NCBI GenBank assembly: GCA_016630905.1
Contig: WBMQ01000001.1
Span: forward strand, 2,790,001-2,854,000
Direction: 5' to 3'
DNA from: Capillidium heterosporum
Lineage: Eukaryota; Entomophthoromycota; Entomophthoromycetes; Entomophthorales; Capillidiaceae
Length of the DNA stretch: 64,000 bases
A program made the translations under genes and the position numbers. The first letter of the stretch is position 1, and each line of letters starts with the position of its first letter. This document shows positions 49,036 to 60,810 of this stretch, piece after piece. The notes beneath the pieces are model-generated. The model saw only the letters and a program-made list of their open reading frames with translations. It did no database searches and was not told the origin of the DNA.

Positions 49036-49640
49036 AGAGAAACTCCCAGAATTTTGAAGTTCGGCTCTTTGCACTTATATCCATATACATTGAAATTTAT
49101 AGATCCAAAGTACTCTGCATAGGGCTACGCAAATATATAATCAGTGAATTTATTTAGTACGAACTCTATAAGACCCTTTGCGATCAAATCTATACCTAGT
49201 TCTTGAGCATCTTCCCAGTATCTACGAAATACACTTTTCAGATTAAATCTTTTCTATCGATCTACTACCACATCTACACCTCCTAACTAACCGACCACAT
49301 ATTTAATTTCTAAAGTTCCGACCTGATCAACTCTATGACTCTTAGCAAAGCAATTACCAATATTTTGGAGGTTGAAGATCTGTTCAGCATAGCTAGTCCA
49401 AAGCAATTTGCCAAGTAGTACTCACGAATTGACCACAAAAATCACTGGGCTAGTCTACAATAATACAAGTGCACTCAGTTTAATGGGAATCTGATCAAAG
49501 ATTTCAACTGGTACTCCTTGTCGAAGTACAAGCTTGAGATGCACTTCAATGCTGTTGTGGAAAGGCCAATAGTCTACTGACCGGCTGTATTGGTATCTGG
49601 TCCTAAGATGACCTTGACGTCGGAAATGCCCATAGCCTGT
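49036..49640 (+). pseudogene. Decayed tandem copy of the 3' half of regulator C
   Basis: In shifting frames with many stops this stretch reads as the last exon of C: QNFEVRLFAL..IYIEIYRSK, CDQIYT, LEVEDLFSIASPKQFAK, SKYKLEMHFNAVVERP, SGPKMTLTS. Alignment is collinear over about 600 bp and begins about 130 bp after the stop of C. No zinc-cluster half is present, so it is a partial tandem duplicate or the survivor of a deleted gene. Confidence 0.85.
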
Positions 49641-50187
49641 GAACTTTTCAAAGATAAAAATCATGTTAATGTACTTTTATAGTTTGTTGGATATCGTAAT
49701 TTTCATTGGATAATAGCTTTCAATTGTAAATATATAAACTGATGATTTTGATTGTTATAAAACAAATATAATGTTGGATTTCCAATATAAATCTGAATGG
49801 GTTTAAACTTTGAGGGGGCACTTATCAAGTTTTTAAAATAATGATAAGCATAGTACCCAAAGATTATATTTCTGTTATAAACTTAACAACTTTAGACTAT
49901 AGCTTGACTTTAGAGTGTTATAAATAACAGTTATAAAGAAGCCTCAAATAAAAACTTAAAATAGGTAAAGAATTTATTAGTTCTCATTTTCAATGCCTTT
50001 TAGCACTACCAAGTTAGTATCATACGACAGCCATCCATATGCCAGTGTAAGTTGCTATATATTACCAATTCGAGTAGGGAGAAAACTACCTAGATATATA
50101 AATCAATGTACAGGTAAGTTGAATTTAGAGTTGGAAACTGATCCCTTCAAAGCCTATGATTTGTAGGCCCGTATATATTTACAAGGC
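49641..50187. other. Intergenic
   Basis: AT-rich, no gene. Confidence 0.5.
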
Positions 50188-51147
50188 TCAACTAGTTGAT
50201 GAGACGGTTGGGTTAGCTTGCTCAGGGTTGTAGGGGGGTGGGTGGTAAGTAGGCGATGGGATGGGAGTAGCTGTAAAGTCGGAGAATAGTGAGCTAGTCT
50301 CATGACTTGGCGTCAGACATAAGTCGATAGAGTGATGGTGGTAGGATGGTGGTGGAACCACCAAGTTCTCAGGTACTGTCAACCCGTACTGGCGCGTGTT
50401 GGCAGCTACTAAGACGAAGCCCGACTGGCCAAAGTTGAACTCGATACTGCAAGGCCCGTTGGCGTACACGGTGGGGTAGAGGTAGACGTGCTGCTGCTCA
50501 AAGACGACTCTAGGGAATCTTTTGCCATTGCGAGTGAAGTAAACTCGATCACTCATGGGTCGGTATCCGCACCCCACCACGTCGCCTGGGGACAGTTTAA
50601 TGCCATATTCGTGTGAAAAGTCATTCAGACATATACCACCAGAACCGGATTCATAACCAATGCTGTACTTCAATTTGCCTACAATACATGTCAATAAAAA
50701 TTAATTGTGCAGTTACTTACCAGGAACCTTGTCGTTGGAGTTATCGACCTGAGCTAGGCCTACCGTAAGTTGTGTTGTTTCAGGCAGCTCCAAAATCTTT
50801 ATTTCAAAGTAGCAGTTTTCCTTGAATTTGGGTAATGGATCCAATGTCTGTATGGAACAAGCTTCTACGAACCGTAGCTCGCGGTCGTTGCCCAAAAGCA
50901 CCTTGTTGAGCAAGGGTGGCGTTACCTTAAACAGCCACCGTTCTTCCAAAGGCTCGTTGTTGATCGTTTCACTTGGGCTAGGTACCTGAACTACTTCGGG
51001 GATCCTACCGTCCAGCTCAGTTTGCTGTTCCAATTGATCGTTGTGCAAATTGCGTCGCCTTATAAGTAAAATTCGAGTTACTTGGAAAAAGACTAGTAAC
51101 GAGAACACCAATGCGAATATTATGAAGAGAAAACCCAAGTCCAGCAT
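50188..51147 (-). CDS. SPRY-domain membrane protein with PY motifs, Ear1/Ssh4-type Rsp5 adaptor (copy 2)
   Basis: Two exons around a 42-nt intron (50679-50720), about 305 residues. Starts with a hydrophobic anchor (LGFLFIIFALVFSLLVFF) followed by basic residues, so there is almost no lumenal part, unlike copy 1. SPRY domain: CYFEIKILELPETTQLTVGL, then GKLKYSIGYESGSGG, GCGYRPMSDRVYFTRNG, YPTVYANGPCSIEFNFG. The intron sits at the same Gly as in copy 1. The tail carries PPSY and PPPY motifs for Rsp5-type WW domains. Role in ubiquitin-dependent sorting of membrane proteins is inferred from yeast Ear1/Ssh4. A TATA element is at 51209-51220. Confidence 0.85.
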
Positions 51148-51208
51148 GTTAGTGGTAAGTTGAGGCTATATTTTTCTGCTGTTGTTTAAGTTGAAGTAGG
51201 GATGCTGC

Positions 51209-51220
51209 TTTTATAAAAAG
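51209..51220 (-). promoter_or_regulatory. TATA box of SPRY copy 2
   Basis: On the minus strand CTTTTTATAAAAG lies about 60 bp before the ATG at 51147. Confidence 0.45.
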
Positions 51221-51635
51221 AGGTGAAGTTAGGAAAGCTTACTTTCCCATCACAATTTTAGATTCTAAACAGAATCATCGGTTATGGCAGTGAAACCTAA
51301 TTTTAAAGAGAGCGACTTTGATTCAATGTGATGGCCAAGGCTTAAGTTAGACTTTAAGACCTAGTCCAAATTTGGATCCAACACCAATTAGAACTGTTGA
51401 ATGGCACATTCTTCCGAAAAAGGCCTGATTTTAGTCAAACTAAAGCTACTGGTGGCTTTTATCCAAGTTTTAGGATAATCATCCCAAGGATTGCGGTTGA
51501 AAGCTACTACTTGGTTCGTATATACTTGCACCTTTACACTATAAATTTACAATGTAAAGTGCCTAGTGCATACGATTGGAGTGGCAGTAGGATTGGTTCA
51601 GGTAGCTGAACCTTAGTAAAACTTTGGAAAATAGC

Positions 51636-51938
51636 CTAGATTACTTTTGAGAACCTTCTTAAAACCATGCGTCTAGTAATGGAAAAGCTTTGCGAAGACG
51701 GCTTCGTTTTGGAGTGCTTTGGAAGATTGCCAGTTGTCATCTCGCCTCGAAAGGCCAACTTTAGTAACTTGTCCCAGTGTATTTTTAAAAGAGTGGGATT
51801 AAGGACATAGAGTTGATAAATGGTATAAACGGAGACCATAAGAGCTGTTGCAATGACTCGATCAAAATATAAATTGAAGTGTAAAGTGTAGTGAGTTTGG
51901 TTAGACATCAGCATGTAAGCTACAATAAAGCATTTCAC
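51636..51938 (-). CDS. Possible small membrane protein
   Basis: A 100-codon frame starting with ATG, with a hydrophobic segment (VIATALMVSVYTIYQLYVL) and a basic C-terminus. I do not recognise it. No paralogue or domain is seen, and it may be chance. Confidence 0.25.
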   Translation of the reverse strand: MKCFIVAYMLMSNQTHYTLHFNLYFDRVIATALMVSVYTIYQLYVLNPTLLKIHWDKLLKLAFRGEMTTGNLPKHSKTKPSSQSFSITRRMVLRRFSKVI

Positions 51939-52876
51939 TTAGATGGATAAAAATCATAAACACATGCCAAGTCTCAAATTCACAATCAAAACAATATCCT
52001 TGATATGCAACATATATACTATTATAAAGTGAGTTATGCTCCAACAGGGCAAAGGTCATAAGTTCACATCCCTAACAACTTCGTTCCCTTACTAAAAGCT
52101 TGATAGATATTGTTACAAAAGTAGTAGTATTCTATTCTAAATTACCTGTATATTTTCCGAATATAAAGTTTGTGGATATGAGATAGTTAATTGGGGATGT
52201 AGTGGTGACACCCACCTTTGTCGTACTAAAGCTGCTGTTCCTATTTCTGACATTGATCATACATTTAGTATACATTATCTTCTGGTTGAAGGATTTAAAC
52301 TCGATATACACTTTATAGCACATATTGGAAAAAGTACTTACTTTTCTTATATGTTTTTTGCTATTATTGTTGATCATATATAGCTCTTTAATTAAAGATT
52401 TTTATTCCATTATACCTATCCTATACCGAGAATTTACTAGCTCAACTATATGCTTATAATGATACATGATGTAAGTATAAAAACCATAACTATTATTTTT
52501 CGTTGCAGCTCCAAAGCTAAAACCCAATATTTGACGTTACCGAACTGTGCTAATTTAATTATCACTATAGCTTTTCAATCTTGTGTAACTATCATATATC
52601 TATCGAGAAATTGTAAAGTAACGATAAATCTACAGTAAAGTGTAAGTTAAAATAAGAGTTGCACTTCTAATAACAAAATTTCCCAACCTCATTCTCACTA
52701 AAATTCCTTAGTTCAACGGTCCACATCCCAAATATTTACTAGTCTAAACCGAAGCTTTTATACAACCGAACTCCAACTTACAAAAAATTTAAAAGTTGAA
52801 CCTAAACTACCATTCAGCTTCATTTTTTCTATACTTTCTTTATACCCTTCTTATTCAACTTTTGCTTTACCTTATC
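51939..52876. other. Intergenic
   Basis: AT-rich, no supported gene; together with 51148-51635 this is the spacer between SPRY copy 2 and the secreted-protein gene. Confidence 0.45.
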
Positions 52877-53188
52877 ATGAAACAGCTACTCCTAGTAACT
52901 TCGTTATTACTCTTTGTTCAATTGAATTTAGCTAAACCAGTAGTAGTGCCGGTCGATCCTATAGCTATTCTAAGCTTTATGAACCCAGCTAGACACATCA
53001 ATACTAGCAACAACAATAGAGATGAAAGTATGCAGGGTACTCGAGCTCAAAGCCAGCAGAGTCAGCAGGTGGTAAAGAATGTAAATAAGGCAGAGAAGGC
53101 GGAGAAGATGGAGAAGATCGACAACCAACCTAAACCTAGGATGTGTAATGGTGGCGATCGAGCTTACGGGTTCTGTGTGGATGAGTAG
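52877..53188 (+). CDS. Small secreted protein
   Basis: Start chosen at ATG 52877; upstream in-frame codons lack an ATG. 103 residues. MKQLLLVTSLLLFVQLNLA is a classic signal peptide with an Ala-type cleavage site. The mature part is polar, with one NTS sequon, a Gln/Lys/Glu-rich middle (KAEKAEKMEKID) and two Cys near the end (MCNGGDRAYGFCVDE) that could pair. Unknown function: cell-wall, effector-like or signalling peptides all fit. Confidence 0.65.
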   Translation: MKQLLLVTSLLLFVQLNLAKPVVVPVDPIAILSFMNPARHINTSNNNRDESMQGTRAQSQQSQQVVKNVNKAEKAEKMEKIDNQPKPRMCNGGDRAYGFCVDE

Positions 53189-53845
53189 ATTAAGTAGTGA
53201 AATTTAGCATTTTTATTATTAAAGCATTAGAATTCATATATTTTACTTTTAAAATGTTTAAACTTGGACATTACTTGTGATAGGCACATGGCTATCGAAA
53301 TTATTATATACGTTTAAGTAGAATCCTTTATATAAGCTAAAATGCCTATACCTTATAATAATGAAGGTAAATAGTGTAGTCAAATTTCATTATAAAATCC
53401 AGTAGTATTTACTCTATAATACATAAAGCTACTGTTGTGCGTATACCATTGCATTCAAGCTACGTTAGTAGTTTCCAAATAAATAGAATAAATTTCAATT
53501 AGCAGTACATTGCTATATCGAGGTTAATATGCTCACAATACAATAAACATCTTTTATTTTAACATTTTGAGCATATTAATTGTTTATCTGTTCTCTATTA
53601 TCAAAGTCACCTATCCCTTGGTATATCTTATAAATATAAAGGACTGTCCCTTTTACACAATATATTGAAGCTGAAGCAAACTATAGGAGCTTAACTTTCC
53701 AAAGATACTAGAAATCTAAAAAGTTGTATCCCTATTTTCTTAAACTATTCATTTATAAAGTGCCGAATAGGTAAATGAAGCTCCAAATAAATGTTGTGTT
53801 TTATAAACTGTTAATGATGCCGGATAAATAATATAAACTATTTAA
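53189..53845. other. Intergenic between convergent genes
   Basis: AT-rich, no gene. Confidence 0.5.
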
Positions 53846-54680
53846 TTAACGGCCACGATTAATTTTGGTATTGAGGTTCTAAAAGAAAAGACAAACATAG
53901 GCTATAGTTAGTAGATATACCAATATAAAATATATTACCGTCCTCAGATAGTTGATATGTTGATGATGAAAGTTTAACTATATAGCATTAATATCTTTAA
54001 AATAAATATATTTACAAAGGACTGTTTGAACTGTTTGCGCCTGCTGTTGCTTTCTCCGTACACGACTTCCAAGTCTTGCAACGTAGTGTTGGGTTCCAAT
54101 TTACAGCCGGCACCTATTGAATTACCATCACCAACAGTACAGTTGGTAGATACTATCGCTAAAAAGTAGGGGTTAAAATATAAATGTATAAATGATTAGT
54201 ACATCTAGCTTCGAAATGGTTTTGGTTTCCGATAGTTGAAGATTCGATGTCTTTAGTAAAGTATTAGTAGATTATTAAAAAAATTCACTTACAAGCTCTA
54301 GTTTCAATATAGTTTTCATTACCGATTATCATTGGGGTAGATGACCTATTTTAAAATAAACAATGTGTAAATAGAAACAATGAATTACTTGTTGACGATA
54401 ATAGCACCCTCCTCCACTATGTTGCTCTCACCAAATATGATAGGACCACCTTCGGCTAATATCTTGGCTTTGTGATGGAATACGTTGTTACTACCTACTT
54501 TCATTAAAACTTGCATTTTTATTGTTAGGTTACCTATTGTTATCGTACCCGACATAACTAAATCATCGCACAAAATTGTACTCTTTGCTACTTTGAAATG
54601 GTTACCTTGACTATCGACATGTGCATTTATTGTTTGTTACTACAGTCGTTGAATATATATATATACCTTGCACTAGCCAT
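53846..54680 (-). CDS. DCTN6: Dynactin subunit 6 (p27), left-handed beta-helix
   Basis: Exons spliced from ATG 54680 (MASASQGNHFKVAKSTILCDD) through TITIVGSNNVFHHKAKILAE, GGPIIFGESNIVEEGAIIVN, SSTPMIIGNENYIETRA, VSTNCTVGDGNSIGAGCKLE and LEVVYGESNSRRKQ to FHHQHINYLRT and the stop at 53846. Hexapeptide turns and the GPI.(F/I)G..NI.EE.A.I motif are diagnostic. It belongs to the pointed end of dynactin, the dynein cofactor. Several introns are 36-75 nt. The continuous frame 54385-54573 contains intron read-through (NLTIKMQVLMK). Divergent from the 89-residue orphan. Confidence 0.85.
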
Positions 54681-54975
54681 ATCTGAACAATTCTTTACCT
54701 AAACAACCTTGGGATATATTCTTATGAACTCGTGTTGAGATGGATTATGAACCTATAACTCCCGTTCCAGCCACTCAATTGAACAGTCTTGATGAAAATT
54801 GCACAGATGGATTTTCTTAGGCCAAACATTCAATTAAGTATCTATATTTTCATTTTAATAACTATCGATTGGTTTCAGTATTTATTAAATCATAATGATA
54901 AGGAACTACCAAATCGTTTCCTTTGCTTCGTTGCATGGTCAACCGATGAATATGATATCATAGGACCACTGAAGG

Positions 54976-54981
54976 TATAAA
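54976..54981 (+). promoter_or_regulatory. TATA box of the 89-residue orphan
   Basis: GGTATAAAGAGG lies about 83 bp before the ATG at 55064, in the 383-bp spacer shared with DCTN6. Confidence 0.45.
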
Positions 54982-55063
54982 GAGGGATATAAGAAGCTGG
55001 CCCCCTCCAACCCCAACTAGCTAAACTCCAGTAGAAGTAAACAAAGTTAGAGATAAAGGAACT

Positions 55064-55333
55064 ATGAGTCAAAGTAAAACGACTATAACCGACACCACCA
55101 AACTAAAAGAAATTGTCAACAGTACCCCTAATGCCCAATTCAAATTGGACCAATATAACAACCAACTGTGTAGTTTAATCGATGGCAATGTTAAGACTTG
55201 TTACGGCTATAATTTAGATATCAAAGATATGTTCACCGCCATGCAGGATTTCAATTTCTTTTGTTCGTCACCACCTGACCCTACCCAAAACTTTTTGAAT
55301 TTGCAAACGGATATGAAGTGGTTTGGAGATTAA
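55064..55333 (+). CDS. 89-residue protein of unknown function
   Basis: Intronless frame with a good TATA element upstream and codon use like neighbouring genes. Polar and Asn/Gln/Asp-rich, with no signal peptide or membrane segment; three Cys, and a C-terminal part DMFTAMQDFNFFCSSPPDP. I do not recognise the family. Confidence 0.6.
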   Translation: MSQSKTTITDTTKLKEIVNSTPNAQFKLDQYNNQLCSLIDGNVKTCYGYNLDIKDMFTAMQDFNFFCSSPPDPTQNFLNLQTDMKWFGD

Positions 55334-56427
55334 ATTCATGGAATGGAGTTCTTTTAGTTTATGCTGTAATTAAGGTAACTAGTTGTTTTTGCTTTTATGT
55401 ACACCTAGTACTCTTACCTTTGGGATATTTAAAACTGTAGTGAAAAGCTATAGGTGCTTGCAATATGTTTTAACAATTTTGGGTTAATGCATCGTATGTC
55501 GTAACAGCAATATTTTTTTAAATATACGTACTTTTGTTTAACATTAGGGATATAGCAAAATAAATATATGTTATATTATTTGTTAATGAAGTACCAAGTT
55601 AATTTTCTATTTAGAGCATCTAAAGCTAGCTTCAGTGCAACTAAACTTTAGTTACATGTTTTTATCTGACAGCCACCAATTATATGCTTTAAATAGTGTA
55701 TTGCAGCACTAAAAGAAGAGTTATAGGAGCCTGAGCTTCAGTTAAATTTTGGATGTGGATAGTAAGTTGAAAATATTTACTAAATCTTTATAAAATACAA
55801 AGCATTTTGATATACAGCCAAAAAAGCAATAGATCAATTAGAAACTTATATAATGTAGAGGATGGTAAATCAACTTGAGTATAATGCATTTCAAGATAGT
55901 GGTTTAGCTTGTTGTATGCCAGTTTTAATTGGACTATGATACACCTTTCTCAAATACCTTGTATTCAAAGTCTTTCAAAATGATATCAAACAAATTAAAT
56001 CTTAAAGTGCTGGGATTGATTTACCCTAGTTATATTGTATACTTTAACAAGTGCAAATTCCAAGGATGCTTCAATCCTTGAAGTAGTCCCATTTTCATCC
56101 GTTTGAAATTGGCAATGCTATTTGAAACTTAAAAACACTATAAAAGAACCTTTGATTAATGTATAGGAACATAGCTCTACAAACACCACGATAAAAGCAT
56201 AGTAAAGTGTGGAAATTAAAGCATATATGCTCTTCATTTTCACTTTTTCATGTTTAACTGTGATACTACTTATAGAAAACTTGCATTTGTTTAAACGAAC
56301 ATTACGTAAAAGTATGTTGAAACAGGTTATTTTTAGAGCCAATCTATTGGAGAATCATCACCCATACAAAAAACTGTTAGAAACTTGAAATTGAATGGGC
56401 AAGCAATCTTTCTTATAAGTTTTTGAA
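55334..56427. other. Intergenic
   Basis: AT-rich spacer before Argonaute, no supported gene. Confidence 0.5.
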
Positions 56428-59076
56428 ATGGAACAGAACTTTGATTTAGCCAAGCGACCTGGGTATGGTACCCTTGGTGTAAAGACCCAAGTAAAAACCA
56501 ACCACTTCCCAATTCAGAATAAAAATAGTGGTACGATCCACCACTATGACATTGTCATCACCCCCGCCGACGTACCCCAAGCTATTAACCGTGAGGTATT
56601 TCAAGCTTTCGAGGTGAAGAATGCAAAGAACATAAAGGTCCTCAACAATATTGCCATTGTCTACGATGGTATGAAGAACATGTTCTCTCCAAGAGCCCTC
56701 CCATTAGGTAAGGAGCCATTTTTACAAACAACTTAGTTTGGTTTAGGTGCCCAGTTCGAGGACGAAGTAGTTTTACCGGAGAAGGACGGAAGATCAAGCA
56801 AGAATCCAAGAATCTTTAAAATAAAGATCCTCAAGGTCAACGAGATCCCGGTAGATATTGATGAGATGCACGACCAAACTAGCGCTGGCTTAACCGCCAT
56901 TATGGCCTTCAACGTCCTCTTCCGTCACCAACCGAACACGAACTTCGTACAGCAGAAAAACTCTTTCTATATCCGTAAGGATGTCAAAAAGCTTTCGGGT
57001 GGTGTTGAAGTCTGGCCCGGTTTCTTTAGGTCGTTTAACTCTAGTGCTGATGGCTTTGCCTTAAATGTCGACACTTCAGTCTGCGTTTTTTACCAGTCGG
57101 GAAATATCCTGGAGGTTATCAGAGAGTTTATAGGTGCTCTAACTAGCTTTACGATGCCTTATTAATCTGCCCTTTTCTAGGATTACGCTCAATTGAGGAT
57201 TTGCGAGATCCCAGATTCTTTGACCACCTTAGACGCATCAAATCCTTTTTGAAGAATCTGCAGATCGTACTCAACTACCGTGGTGAATCCAAGCGAGAGT
57301 ACAAGATCCGTGACCTATCCACAAAGCCAGCCGACAAACATACGTTCCCATTGATTAAAGATGGGAAGGAAATGGGCACGTCAACCATCTCCAGCTACTT
57401 CGAAACGACATATAATGTCAAACTCAAGTATCCTATGCTCCCTTCAGTCGAAATCAAAAAGGGGGTGTACGTTCCAATTGAGCTATGCGATATTGTCCCC
57501 GCTCAACGCTATCCCAAGAAGCTGAATGAAGACCAGATATCCGAAATGATCAAGATCACTTGTGTTAGCCCTCAAGAACGTATGAAAAAGATCCTAGATG
57601 GTATTCAGCTAATGGCTTACCACAATAACGACTATATCAAGCAGTTCAACCTCAAGGTCAGCACTGAGATGAAGACGGTTTCAGCCCGTATAATACCTTT
57701 CCCCAATGTCAAGTACCATCCTACCTCTAGGGAGAAGGTGGTAAAACCCTTTGACGGTGCTTGGAATCTGAGGGATAAGAAGGTAACCGATGGCAAGGAT
57801 CTCACTAATTGGGCGGTTATTGTGTTTGGAACTGAAGGTATCTTTTTTACATCTTCATATAAGTAATCTATATTTAGGTCGGATTAGACGTCCACAAGTC
57901 CAGGCCTTCATTACTGAGCTAGTGACCGTATGTAGAGATACTGGCATGCGCATCTCCAATCCTAGACCCAACATCTTCTACGTACCACCCCGCCCTCCTA
58001 TTGATACACCAGTCAAGGCTTGCATGAGCACGTTATATGCCAACACTAAGACTACCCCTCAATTGGTAATATGTATCCTTCCTGACAAGGGAGCCCAGCT
58101 CTACGGCAGCATCAAGTCCATATTTGAGCTGAACTACAGTATCCCCACCCAGTGCATCCAGTCTAACAAGACTTTCAAGCCCAACAAGCAGTACTGTGCC
58201 AACGTTTGCTTGAAAATGAATGCCAAGCTAGGTGGTATGAATGCCACATTAGATGCCCATGACCTGGGTCTCAAGGAGTCAAACACTTTGATCATTGGAG
58301 CTGATGTTTCTCATCCAGGTGCTTCTGACCAACCTTCGATTGCAGCCATCATAGGCTCCATCGATTTCACGGCAACTCGCTTCTCCTCCAGTGTCAGAGT
58401 TCAGCGTTCACGCGTCGAGATGATCGAAGACCTGCAGTCAATGATCATCGAGCTTCTCAAGTACTTCTACAGGGAGACTAAATCCAAACCGAATCGTATC
58501 ATTTACTACCGTGACGGGGTCAGCGACGGCCAGTTTCAATCTGTGTTGGCTTTCGAGATGACAGCCATCAAGAAAGCCTGCGCTAGTCTCGAAGCGAACT
58601 ACCAGCCCAAAATCACCTTCTGTGTCGTACAGAAACGCCATCACACCCGCTTCTTCCCGATATCGGCCAAGGACATGGACAAGTCTAAAAACTGCAAGCC
58701 GGGGCTTGTCGTCGAATCCAACATCTGCCACCCCAAGTACTTTGACTTTTATTTGCAATCCCATTCCGGACTCCAAGGAACTTCCCGACCAACCCACTAC
58801 CATGTCTTAATCGATGAGAACAAGTATACAACCGACAAGTTCCAAACCTTCACCAACAATTTATGCTACCTCTTCAACCGCTGCACGCGTGCTGTTTCCG
58901 TTGTTCCACCCGTTTACTACGCCCATCTTGTCGCTGCTCGAGCTCGATGCCACCACAAGATCGGCGATTCGTTATCCGATGACCGCTCTATCTCCCATCA
59001 GACTGAAATTGATTTGAAAGTAGCTAACCAGACTCGTGTTAAGCCCGACTTGGCTACAACTATGTACTACGTCTAA
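56428..59076 (+). CDS. AGO: Argonaute
   Basis: Guide-RNA-binding silencing protein. Four exons (56428-56707, 56747-57133, 57181-57837, 57878-59076) give 840 residues. N domain starts RPGYGTLGVKTQVKTNHF; DUF1785/linker, PAZ (LKNLQIVLNYRG..YPMLPSVEI), MID (LVICILPDKG, QCANV-like) and PIWI follow. The slicer tetrad is complete by alignment with human AGO2: Asp584 (GADVSHP), Glu622 (RSRVEMIEDL), Asp654 (YRDGVSDGQF) and His791 (VYYAHLVAARAR), with the expected spacing. Ends TTMYYV. RNA cleavage is therefore likely. No Dicer or RdRP gene is in the window. Confidence 0.96.
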
Positions 59077-59109
59077 TTTTGGATGATTTTGTACATCACT
59101 TTCCCATCA

Positions 59110-59129
59110 CTATCTATCTATCTATCTAG
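59110..59129. repeat. (TATC)n microsatellite
   Basis: About five TATC units in the 3' region of the Argonaute gene. Confidence 0.7.
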
Positions 59130-59770
59130 TTTAAGCTTTACACCAAACTTCGATACGATTGACCCTATCTTACTACTGGCTATTTCCAATCCATAATCTT
59201 TGTCCTGTTTGAATTGGTTCTATGCTTATTAGTTATTCAATCCTCCTGCTTATTCTATACCGCCTACTATCATTATACTCTATATATCCAATCTATATGA
59301 TTAAATATATTATCCCGTTATTTTCAGCTTTAGCTTGTTATAGTTAAATATTGGTATGGCATTGTTTTCTTTGATTGAATGATATAAATTTTTGTGCTAT
59401 AATATTTCTTTTTAATTGAGCATGTAAATACAATTAGTATTTTTATATTAGCTAGCTACAAATAACTTTGTTGATTGTCATGGTTTATGTTGGAGCTTAT
59501 TATAGTTTAAATATATGCTATTCTATATGAAAAACTCGATCATATCAGAATAATTCCATAAGACCACTATTCACTTTCTTCCCTGACAAAACTATTGAAA
59601 TTTTGCAGTTTACTGAAATAATAATGCAATTTTGCAGCTAAAGAGCATACAATAGAAAGTCAATTTAAGCTTTCGAATCAACATTTGATTTGATATACTT
59701 TTGAATTTATTGATCCAACTCGAATTAATAAGTTTTCAACACGTCTTTGAAAACCAAACTTTCATCAAGA
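59130..59770. other. Intergenic
   Basis: AT-rich, no gene. Confidence 0.5.
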
Positions 59771-60810
59771 ATGTACCAGCCCAACGACCAAAGTAAAGAT
59801 TCCGACTATTACAACCCCCAAGGTGACAGTACTAGTTATTACCCCGACAACACGTTACATCAGCCAGTTCCTCAACGTAACAACGCCAGCCACTTTGTAG
59901 ACCAACAGTCCCAGTACTACCAACCAAATGATGCCTACAGTAACCCAAACCCAAACTTCCAAAACTTTGCCAATTCCACTTTCCCCGACTTTCAAAATTC
60001 TATGACGGCTCAGATGGGAGTACATTTAGGCCAAAGCGCCATAAAGGAATCTAGTAAGTACCTAGGTCAAACTGTAGGGCAAGTAGTAGATATGGAGAAG
60101 TTGAAGCACTACTTCAATGTCACCAATTTGTACGTTTTGCAGAAGTTGACGCTACTGCTCTTCCCCTTTAGACACAAGTCATGGGCCCGTCAAGTTGACC
60201 AAGATGGTGGTGACTCTGGTATCACCTACCAACCACCTCGCTATGACTTGAATGCTCCTGATCTTTACATACCAGTAACTGCGTTGGTGACCTACATTTT
60301 GGTAGTTGGATTTTTGGCCGGGGACAAGTTTAAACCAGACTTGTTGGGTCGAACTGCCACTTCAGCCTTGGCTGTCGTCTTTTTTGAAGTTACACTGTTG
60401 AAATTGGGCTGCTACTTGTTCTCAGTCTCTTCGTCCTCCCAGCTTTTGGACCTTATTGCTTACTGTGGGTACAAGTTTGTCGGGTAAATTTTTATAGTTC
60501 TGAACTGGTGCTAATAACTTCTTTTTAGTATCATCTTGACGAACTTGGCTAAACGTACGCTGCCTGACGCTTTCAATTGGTTCTACTGGGTCGTATTCAT
60601 CTACACCTGTCTCGCTACCGGATTCTTTTTGGTAAGTTTAAAAAGGCTTTAACAGTTTTGCTGATATTTGAATAGTTACGGTCACTTCGACATATAGTTT
60701 TACCCGACTCTTCCATGTCAGTTGCCAACCCTTTCCGCAAGCGTAGAGTCAACTTACTGTTCGGTATCGCCGCTATTCAACTGATCTCCTGCTATGTGTT
60801 GATAAGCTAA
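59771..60810 (+). CDS. YIF1: YIF1-family ER-Golgi membrane protein
   Basis: Start at ATG 59771 (MYQPNDQSKD); upstream in-frame TTG is not used. Three exons with introns after KFVG and after GFFL. The N-terminus is Asn/Gln/Tyr-rich and cytosolic, then SAIKESSKYLGQTVGQ, YFNVTNLYVLQKLTLLLFPF, APDLYIPVTALVTYILV and four or five further hydrophobic segments. Yif1 partners Yip1 and Rab GTPases in COPII vesicle traffic. About 315 residues, typical length. Confidence 0.92.

Noticed and set aside
58438-58803. 121-codon minus-strand frame inside Argonaute
   Set aside because: It mirrors the PIWI-coding sequence, whose catalytic motifs are intact.
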